Assembly (NCBI GenBank): GCA_947502765.1
Contig: CANNBA010000014.1
Span: 1-55,321 of the forward strand
Direction of reading: 5' to 3'
From: BACL11 sp945865535
GTDB taxonomy: Bacteria; Bacteroidota; Bacteroidia; Flavobacteriales; BACL11
DNA: 55,321 nt
Numbering within the stretch: the first letter of the stretch is position 1; each line of letters starts with the position of its first letter. Positions 19,701 through 26,439 of the stretch are shown here, one piece after another. Position numbers and translations under genes: made by a program. Below the pieces are notes generated by a model. It did not search any database. It worked only from the letters and a program-made list of their open reading frames with translations, and had not been told where the DNA came from.

Positions 19701-20381
19701 AATGCTACTCCTACTGGTGGAACCTATTTTATAAATTATGTAATGACCGATTATTTTGATGTTGAGAATCTACAAATAGGTGGTTATAATATTAAGTATG
19801 AATATACTGACCCTGTTACTTCTTGCTACAATGAAATTACTGAAATAATTACAATCAGTGATTCCCCTGAAGCTGGGATGCTTTTTAGCCCTCAACCTAC
19901 TGATATTGATGAGCCAAATATATTATTTAGAGATAATAGTAATGAGGAAGTTTTAATATCAGAGTGGCATTTAGGTGATGGTACAATTATTTATGATTCA
20001 TTAAGTTTCTGGCATACTTATGCTGATACAGGTACATACACCATAAAATACTACATCACAAATATATACGGCTGCACTGATTCTGTAATTAATCAGCTGA
20101 CTATTAATCCTGTTTATTCTATCTTTATTCCTGGTGCTTTTACCCCTAATGATGATGGTGACAACGACTATTTTTATCCTGTAATTATTGGTGAAAACAG
20201 CTATAACATGAAAATATATAACAGATGGGGTGAAATTATTTACAATGAAGATAATAAAAAGTGGGACGGAACAATAAATGATAATGTGATTCCTAATGAA
20301 ATTTACCCTTACTCAATCTCTGTCTTTGATTTTAACGACAGACTTTTTATTTATTCTGGACTTGTGAATCTTATACGATAA
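16743..20381 (+). CDS. T9SS type B surface protein with C-type lectin-like domain and tandem Ig-like repeats
   Basis: 1212 residues. Signal peptide 1-23 (ending AMAQ). N-terminal beta-sandwich about 24-195. A C-type lectin-like domain at about 224-353 shows WIGHY, the calcium/sugar motif EPNN, and WND; the first cysteine is present (DLHC) but the usual C-terminal cysteine after WND is absent. Ig-like repeats follow: three copies of a PTFxxVxPxCSG repeat (near 398, 470, 633), two nearly identical 50-residue SICAGDSYTWPANG repeats (about 532-632), and two CDxYTWxVNG repeats (from about 704). A SprB-like repeat begins near 800 (CFNGNDGSAI). A PKD domain lies at about 1042-1122 and the CHU_C sorting domain at about 1122-1212. 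Predicted surface or secreted carbohydrate-binding adhesin. The phosphoesterase ATG abuts its stop codon. Confidence 0.9.
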   Translation: MKQQFKYLILFFVLFFSTGIAMAQYVTIGTGTSTTAFLMATSSQDGKSQLIFSNTELTSASPALNIGDTIYSIGWYVATVGGQTMYGANIKITESGNTVTVWSGSLAPKLTVGWNDIVLQTPYVRQGTGNLTVEFCFDNCASTTNTLVRITPTTTTNTFNYRTGNTANGCNYTVNTFTVNRPNTRFGLSPTNGTSTASTICSGNSSILTSVSSLSPTTSVTGFTYKGLYNGSYYFISTSSKTWLAADLHCRQVGGHLVHIANAAENTYVDNNVITATTWIGHYQNCNGSSFSEPSGGWQWSNGTSATYFNWNAGEPNNSGGAENHTEMYTSGKWNDEPNASTRPYVLEIEHTYLWNTGATTASITVSPTTTTTYWVDHSLGTLTQREYFTVTVNPPTVPTFAAVGPYCSGATIPALLTTSNNSIAGTWAPATVSNTATGTYTFTPTSTAAPTCATTAPLTITITPNTTPTFTAVGPYCSGVAIPALPTTSNNGITGTWAPAISNTATGTYTFTPSAGLCATNETMSITIDSLTTTGSVTTSICAGDSYTWPANGQTYTTAQSGLTVVTGCNTATLNLTVTPLTTTGSVTTSICAGDSYTWPANGVIYTTAQSGVTVVTGCNTASLTITINPNILPTFTQVAPICSGVTLAPLPTTSNNSIIGTWAPTLNNAITTTYTFTPTIGLCTTPATMTIIVNPSTSNTTTLTECDSYTWLVNGASYNTSGNYTYVNGCHTEILNLSINSSTSNSTTVKSCDTYTWSVNGNTYTTSGTYTNVGTNTYGCAHTETLNLTIGYTNDIDLVITENHVSCFNGNDGSAIITPNGGTNPYTYLWSDGQITNPAISFSAGSYSCIITDAIGCQVDTFVVINQANEIFLDFIATSPICRYDESTLSIHISNALSNIYTISLLDSILKSFVIDTNGLLIPEGVPITLTPNFSGKVYIVSLTDNQGCTRNFNDDVHIEVKQLPQLSLNEDDLCVGEPSYTLNNATPTGGTYFINYVMTDYFDVENLQIGGYNIKYEYTDPVTSCYNEITEIITISDSPEAGMLFSPQPTDIDEPNILFRDNSNEEVLISEWHLGDGTIIYDSLSFWHTYADTGTYTIKYYITNIYGCTDSVINQLTINPVYSIFIPGAFTPNDDGDNDYFYPVIIGENSYNMKIYNRWGEIIYNEDNKKWDGTINDNVIPNEIYPYSISVFDFNDRLFIYSGLVNLIR
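18336..18635 (+). repeat. 150-bp direct duplication inside the lectin-protein gene
   Basis: The segment starting TTAACAACTACTGGAAGTG at 18336 recurs at 18486 with few changes, a period of exactly 150 bp (50 codons). Most differences look synonymous. It encodes the two SICAGDSYTWPANG Ig-like units and marks a recent in-frame tandem duplication. Confidence 0.88.
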
Positions 20382-20882
20382 ATGAAGCAAATTATCTTGC
20401 TTTCTGATACACATCACACTTTAGATGAGCGTTTTTTCTCCCATTTTGAAACTGCAGATGAAATATGGCATGCTGGTGATATTGGTGATTTATCTGTTAC
20501 GGATAAACTGAAAACTTTTGCTCCTATAAGAGCCGTCTGGGGTAATATTGACAATAAAACGATTCGAACTGAATTTAAAGGAAATCTTTACTTTAAATGT
20601 GAACAAGTAAATGTAATGATGACTCACATTGGTGGCTATCCAGTAAGGTATGAAAAAAAGATACTTCCAATTATTGAACAGGCAAAACCAGATCTATTCA
20701 TTAGTGGACACTCTCATATTTTAAAAGTAATATACGATAAAAAATATGAATTACTACACATGAATCCAGGAGCAATTGGTGATTATGGGATACATAAAGT
20801 AAAAACCGTACTTAGTTTTAAAATTGAAGGAAAAGATATAAAAGATTTAAAAGTAATTGAATTTCCTAGAAGTAAGTCTTAA
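20382..20882 (+). CDS. Small metallophosphoesterase, YfcE/MJ0936 type
   Basis: 166 residues. Metal-binding motifs of calcineurin-like phosphoesterases of the YfcE/MJ0936 family are visible: SDTHH (8-12), HAGDIGD (about 36-42), WGNID (about 59-63), TH near residue 87, SGHSH (about 109-113) and NPGAIG (about 132-137). Family members hydrolyse phosphodiester model substrates; the natural substrate is unknown. Its ATG directly follows the stop codon of the lectin-domain protein, so it may depend on that transcript. Its stop codon overlaps that of the convergent DUF4293 gene through the shared TTAA at 20879-20882. Confidence 0.92.
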   Translation: MKQIILLSDTHHTLDERFFSHFETADEIWHAGDIGDLSVTDKLKTFAPIRAVWGNIDNKTIRTEFKGNLYFKCEQVNVMMTHIGGYPVRYEKKILPIIEQAKPDLFISGHSHILKVIYDKKYELLHMNPGAIGDYGIHKVKTVLSFKIEGKDIKDLKVIEFPRSKS

Positions 20883-21274
20883 CGAATTCTATCCGCTGAG
20901 TTTACTAACTTATCATCTCTATTAATAAAGAAATTGGCAGCTATTAAAGTAATAAAAGGTACTATCAATAATATCATTCCTAAGCCAATAGTCTTCTCAT
21001 CACGTTCTAAAAACACAATTAAACAAAGTGCAACTGTTATCATTAATCTAGAAAAAGAAGCTATCAATTGTTGGCGTTTTCTAGTTTTAAACTGAAAAAT
21101 TGCAAAAATGGATAAAGCAGCCGATAACAACACGCATAATCGTGCATAAAAATATTCTGAATCTGTTAAAAAGTAATCTTTTGTACCATCTTGTAGCACA
21201 GGAAATGTATAAACAATAGTAATGGAACAGATAGCTGAGAAAAAGAAAAAAAGGGATTGTACTCTTTGGATCAT
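20879..21274 (-). CDS. DUF4293 family membrane protein
   Basis: 131 residues with four predicted membrane helices (about 6-24, 44-60, 72-87 and 95-112). The start MIQRVQSLFFFFSAI is typical of DUF4293, a Bacteroidota-specific family commonly found beside rho. No function is known. A consensus promoter with -7 box at 21292-21300 lies 17 bases upstream and is divergent from rho. It ends convergently on the phosphoesterase gene with overlapping stop codons. Confidence 0.88.
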   Translation of the reverse strand: MIQRVQSLFFFFSAICSITIVYTFPVLQDGTKDYFLTDSEYFYARLCVLLSAALSIFAIFQFKTRKRQQLIASFSRLMITVALCLIVFLERDEKTIGLGMILLIVPFITLIAANFFINRDDKLVNSADRIR

Positions 21275-21291
21275 AGTTATAAATATTTACT

Positions 21292-21324
21292 GCAAAACTA
21301 ATTAAAATTGTATAATTTGTCCAA
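21292..21324 (-). promoter_or_regulatory. Promoter of the DUF4293 gene
   Basis: On the minus strand TTGG (21321-21324) is followed after 20 bases by TAGTTTTGC (21292-21300), matching the Bacteroidota -33/-7 arrangement. Its -33 element lies one base from the -33 TTTG of the divergent rho promoter. Confidence 0.65.
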
Positions 21325-21348
21325 TTCTTAAAAAAATTGTATTATTGC
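21316..21348 (+). promoter_or_regulatory. Promoter of rho
   Basis: TTTG at 21316-21319, then 20 bases, then TATTATTGC at 21340-21348 (one mismatch to TAnnTTTGC). The predicted start is near 21353, leaving a leader of about 85 nt before the rho ATG at 21438. The leader contains a C-rich, G-poor stretch at about 21365-21412. Confidence 0.6.
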
Positions 21349-21437
21349 ACAACTTATCTAAAGAAACACCCCTGTCAAAACATCTTTCAAATTCAGCCTG
21401 CAACATCCGAATTAAAATTATTTATTAAAAAATATTT

Positions 21438-23039
21438 ATGTACACATTAGAAGAATTAAATGCAAAAAAGATTGCTGATTTACAAGCAATTGCCCAAAAA
21501 TCAAACATTAAAAAGTTTGATAAGTTAAACCAAGAAGAACTTACTTACGCCATCTTAGATCATCAAGCTGAAAATACTAAACCAGCTGAAAACCCAATAA
21601 AAAAACAAAGACAAAGGATTCATCCTGCTAAAAATATCACTGAGAAAGTTGAAGAGTCAAAACCTCAACAAAAGCAGCTGCAAAAAGTAGAAAAACAAAC
21701 TGAAGATCAAACGATTCATAATCAATCTGAAAAAGAAAATGAACAAAAACCAGTTCACAGTCCTCAAAAAAATGAAAATGCTAAGAATGAAGCTAAGAAA
21801 CCTGTGCACAATCATCCTCCAAAAAAAGAAGAAGAAATAAATACTCACCCAAAACCAAAACAAAATGATAATAATAACCAAGCCAATGGCAATACTCCCC
21901 CATCAAAATATGATTACAATTTTGATGGCATCATTCACACTGAGGGAGTCATTGAAATTATGCCTGATGGATATGGATTTATGCGATCAAGTGATTATCA
22001 TTACTTAACATCGCCTGATGATGTTTATGTTTCTCACTCTCAAATCAAGTTATTTGGTTTAAAAACAGGAGATACAATTAACGGAACAGTCCGCCCTCCA
22101 AAAACAGGTGAAAAATACTACCCTTTGATACAAGTTGATAGCATTAATGGGCGTGATCCAGGTATTGTTAGAGATAGAATTCCTTTCCATCACCTTACAC
22201 CACTTTTCCCTTATGAAAAATTTAATCTTACAGGAAATGGACATAATAATGTTTCTATAAGAATGTTGGATATTTTTACTCCTTTAGGCAAAGGACAAAG
22301 AGGACTAATTGTAGCACAACCTAAAACTGGTAAAACAGTACTTTTAAAAGATATTGCTAATGCAATAGCAGATAATCACCCAGAAGTTTACATGATTATA
22401 TTATTAATTGATGAGCGTCCTGAAGAGGTTACTGACATGGAAAGAAGCGTAAATGCTGAGGTAATTGCTTCTACTTTTGACGAGCCAGCAAGCCGACATG
22501 TAAAAGTGGCTGACATGGTGCTTGAAAAAGCTAAAAGAATGGTTGAATGCGGACATGATGTTGTTGTCTTGTTAGATTCAATTACAAGATTAGCAAGAGC
22601 TTACAATACGGTACAACCTGCTTCTGGTAAAATATTGAGTGGTGGTGTAGATGCCAATGCCCTTCACAAACCAAAAAGATTCTTTGGAGCTGCTCGTAAG
22701 ATTGAGAAAGGAGGATCACTTACCATTTTAGCTACTGCACTTACAGATACTGGAAGTAAAATGGATGAAGTAATTTTTGAAGAGTTTAAAGGAACAGGTA
22801 ATATGGAGCTGCAATTAGATAGAAAAATTGCAAATAGAAGAATCTATCCTGCTGTTGATTTAGTTGCTTCTTCTACAAGAAGAGAAGACTTATTACTAGA
22901 TAAAGAACACATACAAAGAATTTGGGTACTTAGAAACTATTTAGCAGATATGAACCCTATTGAGGCTATTGAATTTATGAAAGATAGATTGCAAAAAACC
23001 AAAGACAATACTGAGTTTTTAGTCACTATGAATGGATAA
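21438..23039 (+). CDS. rho: Transcription termination factor Rho
   Basis: 533 residues; E. coli Rho has 419. The Rho N-terminal helical domain (1-45, MYTLEELNAKKIADLQAIA) is followed by a low-complexity insert rich in K, Q, E, N and P (about 48-156). The RNA-binding cold-shock-like domain comes next (about 165-240, GVIEIMPDGYGFMRSSDYHYL), then the RecA-like hexameric helicase domain with Walker A AQPKTGKT (293-300), ERPEEVTDM, and Walker B VVVLLDSITRLAR. Long N-terminal inserts are known in Rho of Bacteroidota. The hexamer terminates untranslated RNAs. A 12-bp stem hairpin with a T-rich tail lies just after the stop. Confidence 0.97.
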   Translation: MYTLEELNAKKIADLQAIAQKSNIKKFDKLNQEELTYAILDHQAENTKPAENPIKKQRQRIHPAKNITEKVEESKPQQKQLQKVEKQTEDQTIHNQSEKENEQKPVHSPQKNENAKNEAKKPVHNHPPKKEEEINTHPKPKQNDNNNQANGNTPPSKYDYNFDGIIHTEGVIEIMPDGYGFMRSSDYHYLTSPDDVYVSHSQIKLFGLKTGDTINGTVRPPKTGEKYYPLIQVDSINGRDPGIVRDRIPFHHLTPLFPYEKFNLTGNGHNNVSIRMLDIFTPLGKGQRGLIVAQPKTGKTVLLKDIANAIADNHPEVYMIILLIDERPEEVTDMERSVNAEVIASTFDEPASRHVKVADMVLEKAKRMVECGHDVVVLLDSITRLARAYNTVQPASGKILSGGVDANALHKPKRFFGAARKIEKGGSLTILATALTDTGSKMDEVIFEEFKGTGNMELQLDRKIANRRIYPAVDLVASSTRREDLLLDKEHIQRIWVLRNYLADMNPIEAIEFMKDRLQKTKDNTEFLVTMNG

Positions 23040-23063
23040 TTAAAGATAAAAATCTTAAACAAT

Positions 23064-23099
23064 AAATCCCTGCTAATTTAGCGGGGATTTTTATTTTTT
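23064..23099 (+). terminator. Rho-independent terminator after rho, probably bidirectional
   Basis: Inverted repeat AAATCCCTGCTA (23064-23075) and TAGCGGGGATTT (23079-23090) with a three-base loop and one G-U pair, followed by TTATTTTTT. It serves rho on the plus strand. As ispE ends at 23091 on the minus strand, the same stem followed by TTTATTGTTT may end ispE transcripts. Confidence 0.85.
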
Positions 23100-23840
23100 A
23101 AACACTCCATAAAGCACACTTCCACTTCCGCTCATAGATGCATAAATAGCGCCATCTGCATAAAATTGTTCTTTCATTAGTTTAAGTTTTGGGTGCTTTG
23201 TAAAAGTAGAAATCTCAAAGTCATTTTTTACCTTTCCTTTCCAGTTTTTTAATGGTTGATGAATTAAATCTAACAAATTTTTTAGAGGTAATTGTGGTGT
23301 AATTTCAGCATAAGCCTCAGTAGTTGAAATATGCAATTCAGGAAAAATGAATCTCAACTCAAAAGTTGATAAATCTAAATCAATTGAAGACATCTTCTCT
23401 CCTATTCCACTTACATATTTTGGTGTATTTTCAATAAAAAATGGACAATCTGCTCCCAATTGTAAAGCATATTTTTCTAATTGCTCCTTTGATAATCTCA
23501 AATCAAAAAGCTGATTTAAAGCAATTAAAGTAAAAGCTCCATCAGCTGAGCCTCCCCCCAACCCTGCTCCTATAGGAATTTGCTTATGTAAATGCATCTT
23601 TATAGGAAGAATGCCAAACTCTGCTTTTAATAACTCATAAGCTTTCATGCAAATATTTCCCTCTCCAGCAATAGCAATGCCGGAACTACTAAATAACAAC
23701 ACATCCGCAGGTATAATTTCTAAACTATCAAAAAGCTCTTTTACAGGATAAAAAACAGAAGAAATTTCATGATAACCATCTGCTCTTTTTTCAAGAACAT
23801 TAAGTCCTAAATTTATCTTTGCATTTGGGTAGACAATCAT
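23091..23840 (-). CDS. ispE: 4-(cytidine 5'-diphospho)-2-C-methyl-D-erythritol kinase IspE
   Basis: 249 residues, slightly short for IspE. A GHMP-family kinase that phosphorylates CDP-methylerythritol in the non-mevalonate isoprenoid pathway. Visible motifs are the N-terminal PNAKINLGLNVL (5-16), the phosphate-binding loop PIGAGLGGGSADGA (about 89-102) and the C-terminal GSGSVLYG (about 236-243, the usual motif being SGSGP/S-xxFG). Single gene between a terminator and the divergent accA; no clear consensus promoter was found in the 157-bp gap for ispE. Confidence 0.95.
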   Translation of the reverse strand: MIVYPNAKINLGLNVLEKRADGYHEISSVFYPVKELFDSLEIIPADVLLFSSSGIAIAGEGNICMKAYELLKAEFGILPIKMHLHKQIPIGAGLGGGSADGAFTLIALNQLFDLRLSKEQLEKYALQLGADCPFFIENTPKYVSGIGEKMSSIDLDLSTFELRFIFPELHISTTEAYAEITPQLPLKNLLDLIHQPLKNWKGKVKNDFEISTFTKHPKLKLMKEQFYADGAIYASMSGSGSVLYGVFKK

Positions 23841-23966
23841 TATTTTATTTTTTTAATATCTAGAAAATTAAAAAATGCTTATTTTTATATTCTGAATACT
23901 AAACCAAGTTTTCAACAACAAAAATAATCAACTGAGAATTTATAGCACTTCATAAATCATTTTATT

Positions 23967-23974
23967 TAACTTTG
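23967..23974 (+). promoter_or_regulatory. -7 promoter box of accA
   Basis: TAACTTTG matches TAnnTTTG and lies 23 bases before the accA ATG. No clear -33 TTTG is present at the usual distance. Confidence 0.5.
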
Positions 23975-23997
23975 TTGTCCTTTTGAAATAAAATTGA

Positions 23998-24951
23998 ATG
24001 GAATATTTAGCATTTGAGAAACCAATTGAAGAACTAATTATCAAGCTTGAAAAAGCTAAAGAACTAGGCAAGGAAGGTTCAATTGATGTAAGCGAGACTG
24101 TGAATGATATCGAGAAGAAAATAGAAGCTGCTAGAAAAGAAATCTATGAAAATCTTTCGTCCTGGGAAAAAGTACAACTTTCTCGTCATCCTCAAAGGCC
24201 TTACTCTTTAGACTATATCAATTCCTTATCAGAAGGTAATTTTTTAGAATTACATGGAGATAGAGGAGTTAAAGATGATAAAGCAATGATTGGTGGCTGG
24301 GCAACGATAGACAAACAATCTGTTATGTTTATTGGACAACAAAAAGGAAGAAACACTAAAGAAAGGCAATATCGTAATTTCGGAATGGCTAATCCTGAGG
24401 GCTATCGAAAAGCTTTACGCCTAATGAAAATGGCAGAAAAATTTGGCAAACCAGTAGTTTGTTTAATAGATACTCCTGGTGCTTTTCCAGGTTTGGAAGC
24501 AGAAGAAAGGGGGCAAGGAGAGGCAATTGCCCGAAACATCCTTGAAATGACAAAATTGGAGGTTCCTATTATTGTGGTTATCATTGGAGAAGGAGCTTCA
24601 GGTGGTGCATTAGGAATAGGAGTTGGAGATAAAATTTTGATGCTTAATAATGCCTGGTATTCTGTTATTTCTCCTGAAAACTGCTCCACTATTCTATGGG
24701 GGAATTGGGACCATAAAGAAACTGCTGCTGATGCGCTAAAGCTCACAGCAAAAGAAATGAAAAAGATAGGACTAGTTGATGAAATTATTCAAGAACCACT
24801 AGGCGGTGCTCACACTTTTACTGAGGAAACTTTTAAAATTGTAAAAAAAGCAATTATAAAAGCAATTAAAGAATTTATTGAAACAGATAAAAATCTGCTA
24901 GTACAAAATAGAATGGAAAAATTCTCAAATATGGGAGTAGTAAACGAATAA
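23998..24951 (+). CDS. accA: Acetyl-CoA carboxylase carboxyltransferase subunit alpha
   Basis: 317 residues, the normal length. Alpha subunit of the carboxyltransferase that, with AccD, moves carboxyl groups from carboxybiotin to acetyl-CoA to form malonyl-CoA, the first step of fatty acid synthesis. Recognised by LEKAKELG near the N-terminus, HPQRPYSLDYI (62-72), FLELHGDRGVKDD, the crotonase-like oxyanion region GEGASGGALGIGVGD (about 198-212) and SPENCSTILW. Its stop codon is three bases before the dnaB ATG, so fatty acid synthesis and replication genes share a transcript here. Confidence 0.97.
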   Translation: MEYLAFEKPIEELIIKLEKAKELGKEGSIDVSETVNDIEKKIEAARKEIYENLSSWEKVQLSRHPQRPYSLDYINSLSEGNFLELHGDRGVKDDKAMIGGWATIDKQSVMFIGQQKGRNTKERQYRNFGMANPEGYRKALRLMKMAEKFGKPVVCLIDTPGAFPGLEAEERGQGEAIARNILEMTKLEVPIIVVIIGEGASGGALGIGVGDKILMLNNAWYSVISPENCSTILWGNWDHKETAADALKLTAKEMKKIGLVDEIIQEPLGGAHTFTEETFKIVKKAIIKAIKEFIETDKNLLVQNRMEKFSNMGVVNE

Positions 24952-24954
24952 AAA

Positions 24955-26439
24955 ATGGCAAAGAAAGTAGGACAAAGAACATTAAAAGCAACCCCAACTC
25001 ATCAAATTGAAGGAAGATTACAACCTCAAGCTATTGAGTTAGAAAAAGCAGTACTTGGTGCTTTAATGATTGATAATGAATCATTATCTGATGCTATCGA
25101 CTCTCTAAAAACTGAATATTTCTACGCTCCTAAACATCAAAAGATTTTTGAAGCAATTGTAAACCTATTCAATAATACCCAGCCGGTTGATATTCTAACC
25201 GTTTCGGAAGAATTAAAAAGATTGGAGGCTTTTGAAAGTATTGGAGGATTAGCATATATTTCTGAACTTACAAATAATGTAGCATCAGCCTCTAACACTG
25301 AGTTTCATGCAAGAATTATTGCGGAAAAATTCATCAAACGATCTCTTATAAATATTTCAAGAAAAATAAGTACAGATGCTTTTGATGATTCAGTAGATAT
25401 CTTTGATTTATTAAACAATGCTGAGGCCGAACTATTTACAGTAACTGAAGGAACGCTAAGAAAAAGTTATGACAAAATGAGTTCTTTAATTAAAGGAGCT
25501 CTTGAAAATATTGAAATTCTTAGAAGTAAAGAAGATGGATTAAGTGGAATTCCTTCTGGATTTACTAATCTAGATAGAGTCACTTCAGGGTGGCAAAACT
25601 CTGACTTAATAATTTGTGCTGCTCGTCCTGGTATGGGTAAAACAGCTCTTGCCTTGTCAATGGCTCGAAATATTGCGGTTGACCATAATACTCCCATTGG
25701 TTTTTTCTCACTTGAAATGTCATCAGAACAATTAGTAAATAGATTGATTGCTAGTGAGGCTGAATTAGGTGCATCAAAGCTAAGAAGAGGAGATCTAGCG
25801 GATCATGAAATGGTTCAATTACACGAGAAAATAAAACAATTATCACAAGCCCCAATTTTTATTGATGATACTCCCGCCTTAACCATTTTTGAGCTTAGAG
25901 CAAAAGCAAGAAGACTTGTTAAAAATCATGGTGTAAAGATTATAATGATTGATTATTTACAACTCATGCATGCTGGAGACAATGCAGGAAATAGAGAACA
26001 AGAAATAGCTACTATTTCTAGATCCTTGAAAGGCATTGCTAAAGAATTAAAAATTCCTGTTGTAGCATTATCGCAAGTAAACAGAGGAGTTGAAAACAGA
26101 ACCGGCATAGGGAGTAAACGACCTATGCTTTCTGACCTTAGAGAATCCGGAGCTATTGAGCAAGATGCCGATATTGTAACTTTTATCTACCGTCCTGAAT
26201 ATTATAAGATCTATGAGTGGGATAATGGAGATGACTCAAGAGGACAAGCAGAACTAATTATTGCAAAACACAGAAATGGATCGCTTAAAAATGTGCGATT
26301 GAAATTCATTGATGAATTTGCTAAATTCTCTGATCTTGATTATTTTGATGGTAGCGATTTTAATGATGAAGGAGGTAATTCATCTATGATATCCATGTCA
26401 TCAAGCATGAATCAAGAAAATGAAGATGATCCATTCTAA
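24955..26439 (+). CDS. dnaB: Replicative DNA helicase DnaB
   Basis: 494 residues. N-terminal DnaB domain (about 22-125, PQAIELEKAVLGALMID), linker helix, and RecA-like helicase domain with Walker A ARPGMGKT (223-230), Walker B IIMIDYLQLM, the DnaB signature LSQVNRGVENR, and SDLRESGAIEQDADIV. The acidic C-terminal tail ends NQENEDDPF. The hexamer unwinds DNA at the replication fork. No intein is present. It lies three bases after accA, and its last 20 bases overlap the start of the next gene. Confidence 0.98.
   Translation: MAKKVGQRTLKATPTHQIEGRLQPQAIELEKAVLGALMIDNESLSDAIDSLKTEYFYAPKHQKIFEAIVNLFNNTQPVDILTVSEELKRLEAFESIGGLAYISELTNNVASASNTEFHARIIAEKFIKRSLINISRKISTDAFDDSVDIFDLLNNAEAELFTVTEGTLRKSYDKMSSLIKGALENIEILRSKEDGLSGIPSGFTNLDRVTSGWQNSDLIICAARPGMGKTALALSMARNIAVDHNTPIGFFSLEMSSEQLVNRLIASEAELGASKLRRGDLADHEMVQLHEKIKQLSQAPIFIDDTPALTIFELRAKARRLVKNHGVKIIMIDYLQLMHAGDNAGNREQEIATISRSLKGIAKELKIPVVALSQVNRGVENRTGIGSKRPMLSDLRESGAIEQDADIVTFIYRPEYYKIYEWDNGDDSRGQAELIIAKHRNGSLKNVRLKFIDEFAKFSDLDYFDGSDFNDEGGNSSMISMSSSMNQENEDDPF

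Noticed and set aside
12647..20381. Large repetitive proteins as polymorphic toxins or an antiviral system
   Set aside because: No toxin domain, immunity gene or nuclease is seen. Both end in CHU_C sorting domains and carry adhesion-type modules.
21657..21881. Minus-strand open frame rich in hydrophobic residues, looking like a membrane protein
   Set aside because: It is the reverse complement of the Lys/Gln-rich Rho insert, which reads as Phe/Leu/Ile by composition only.
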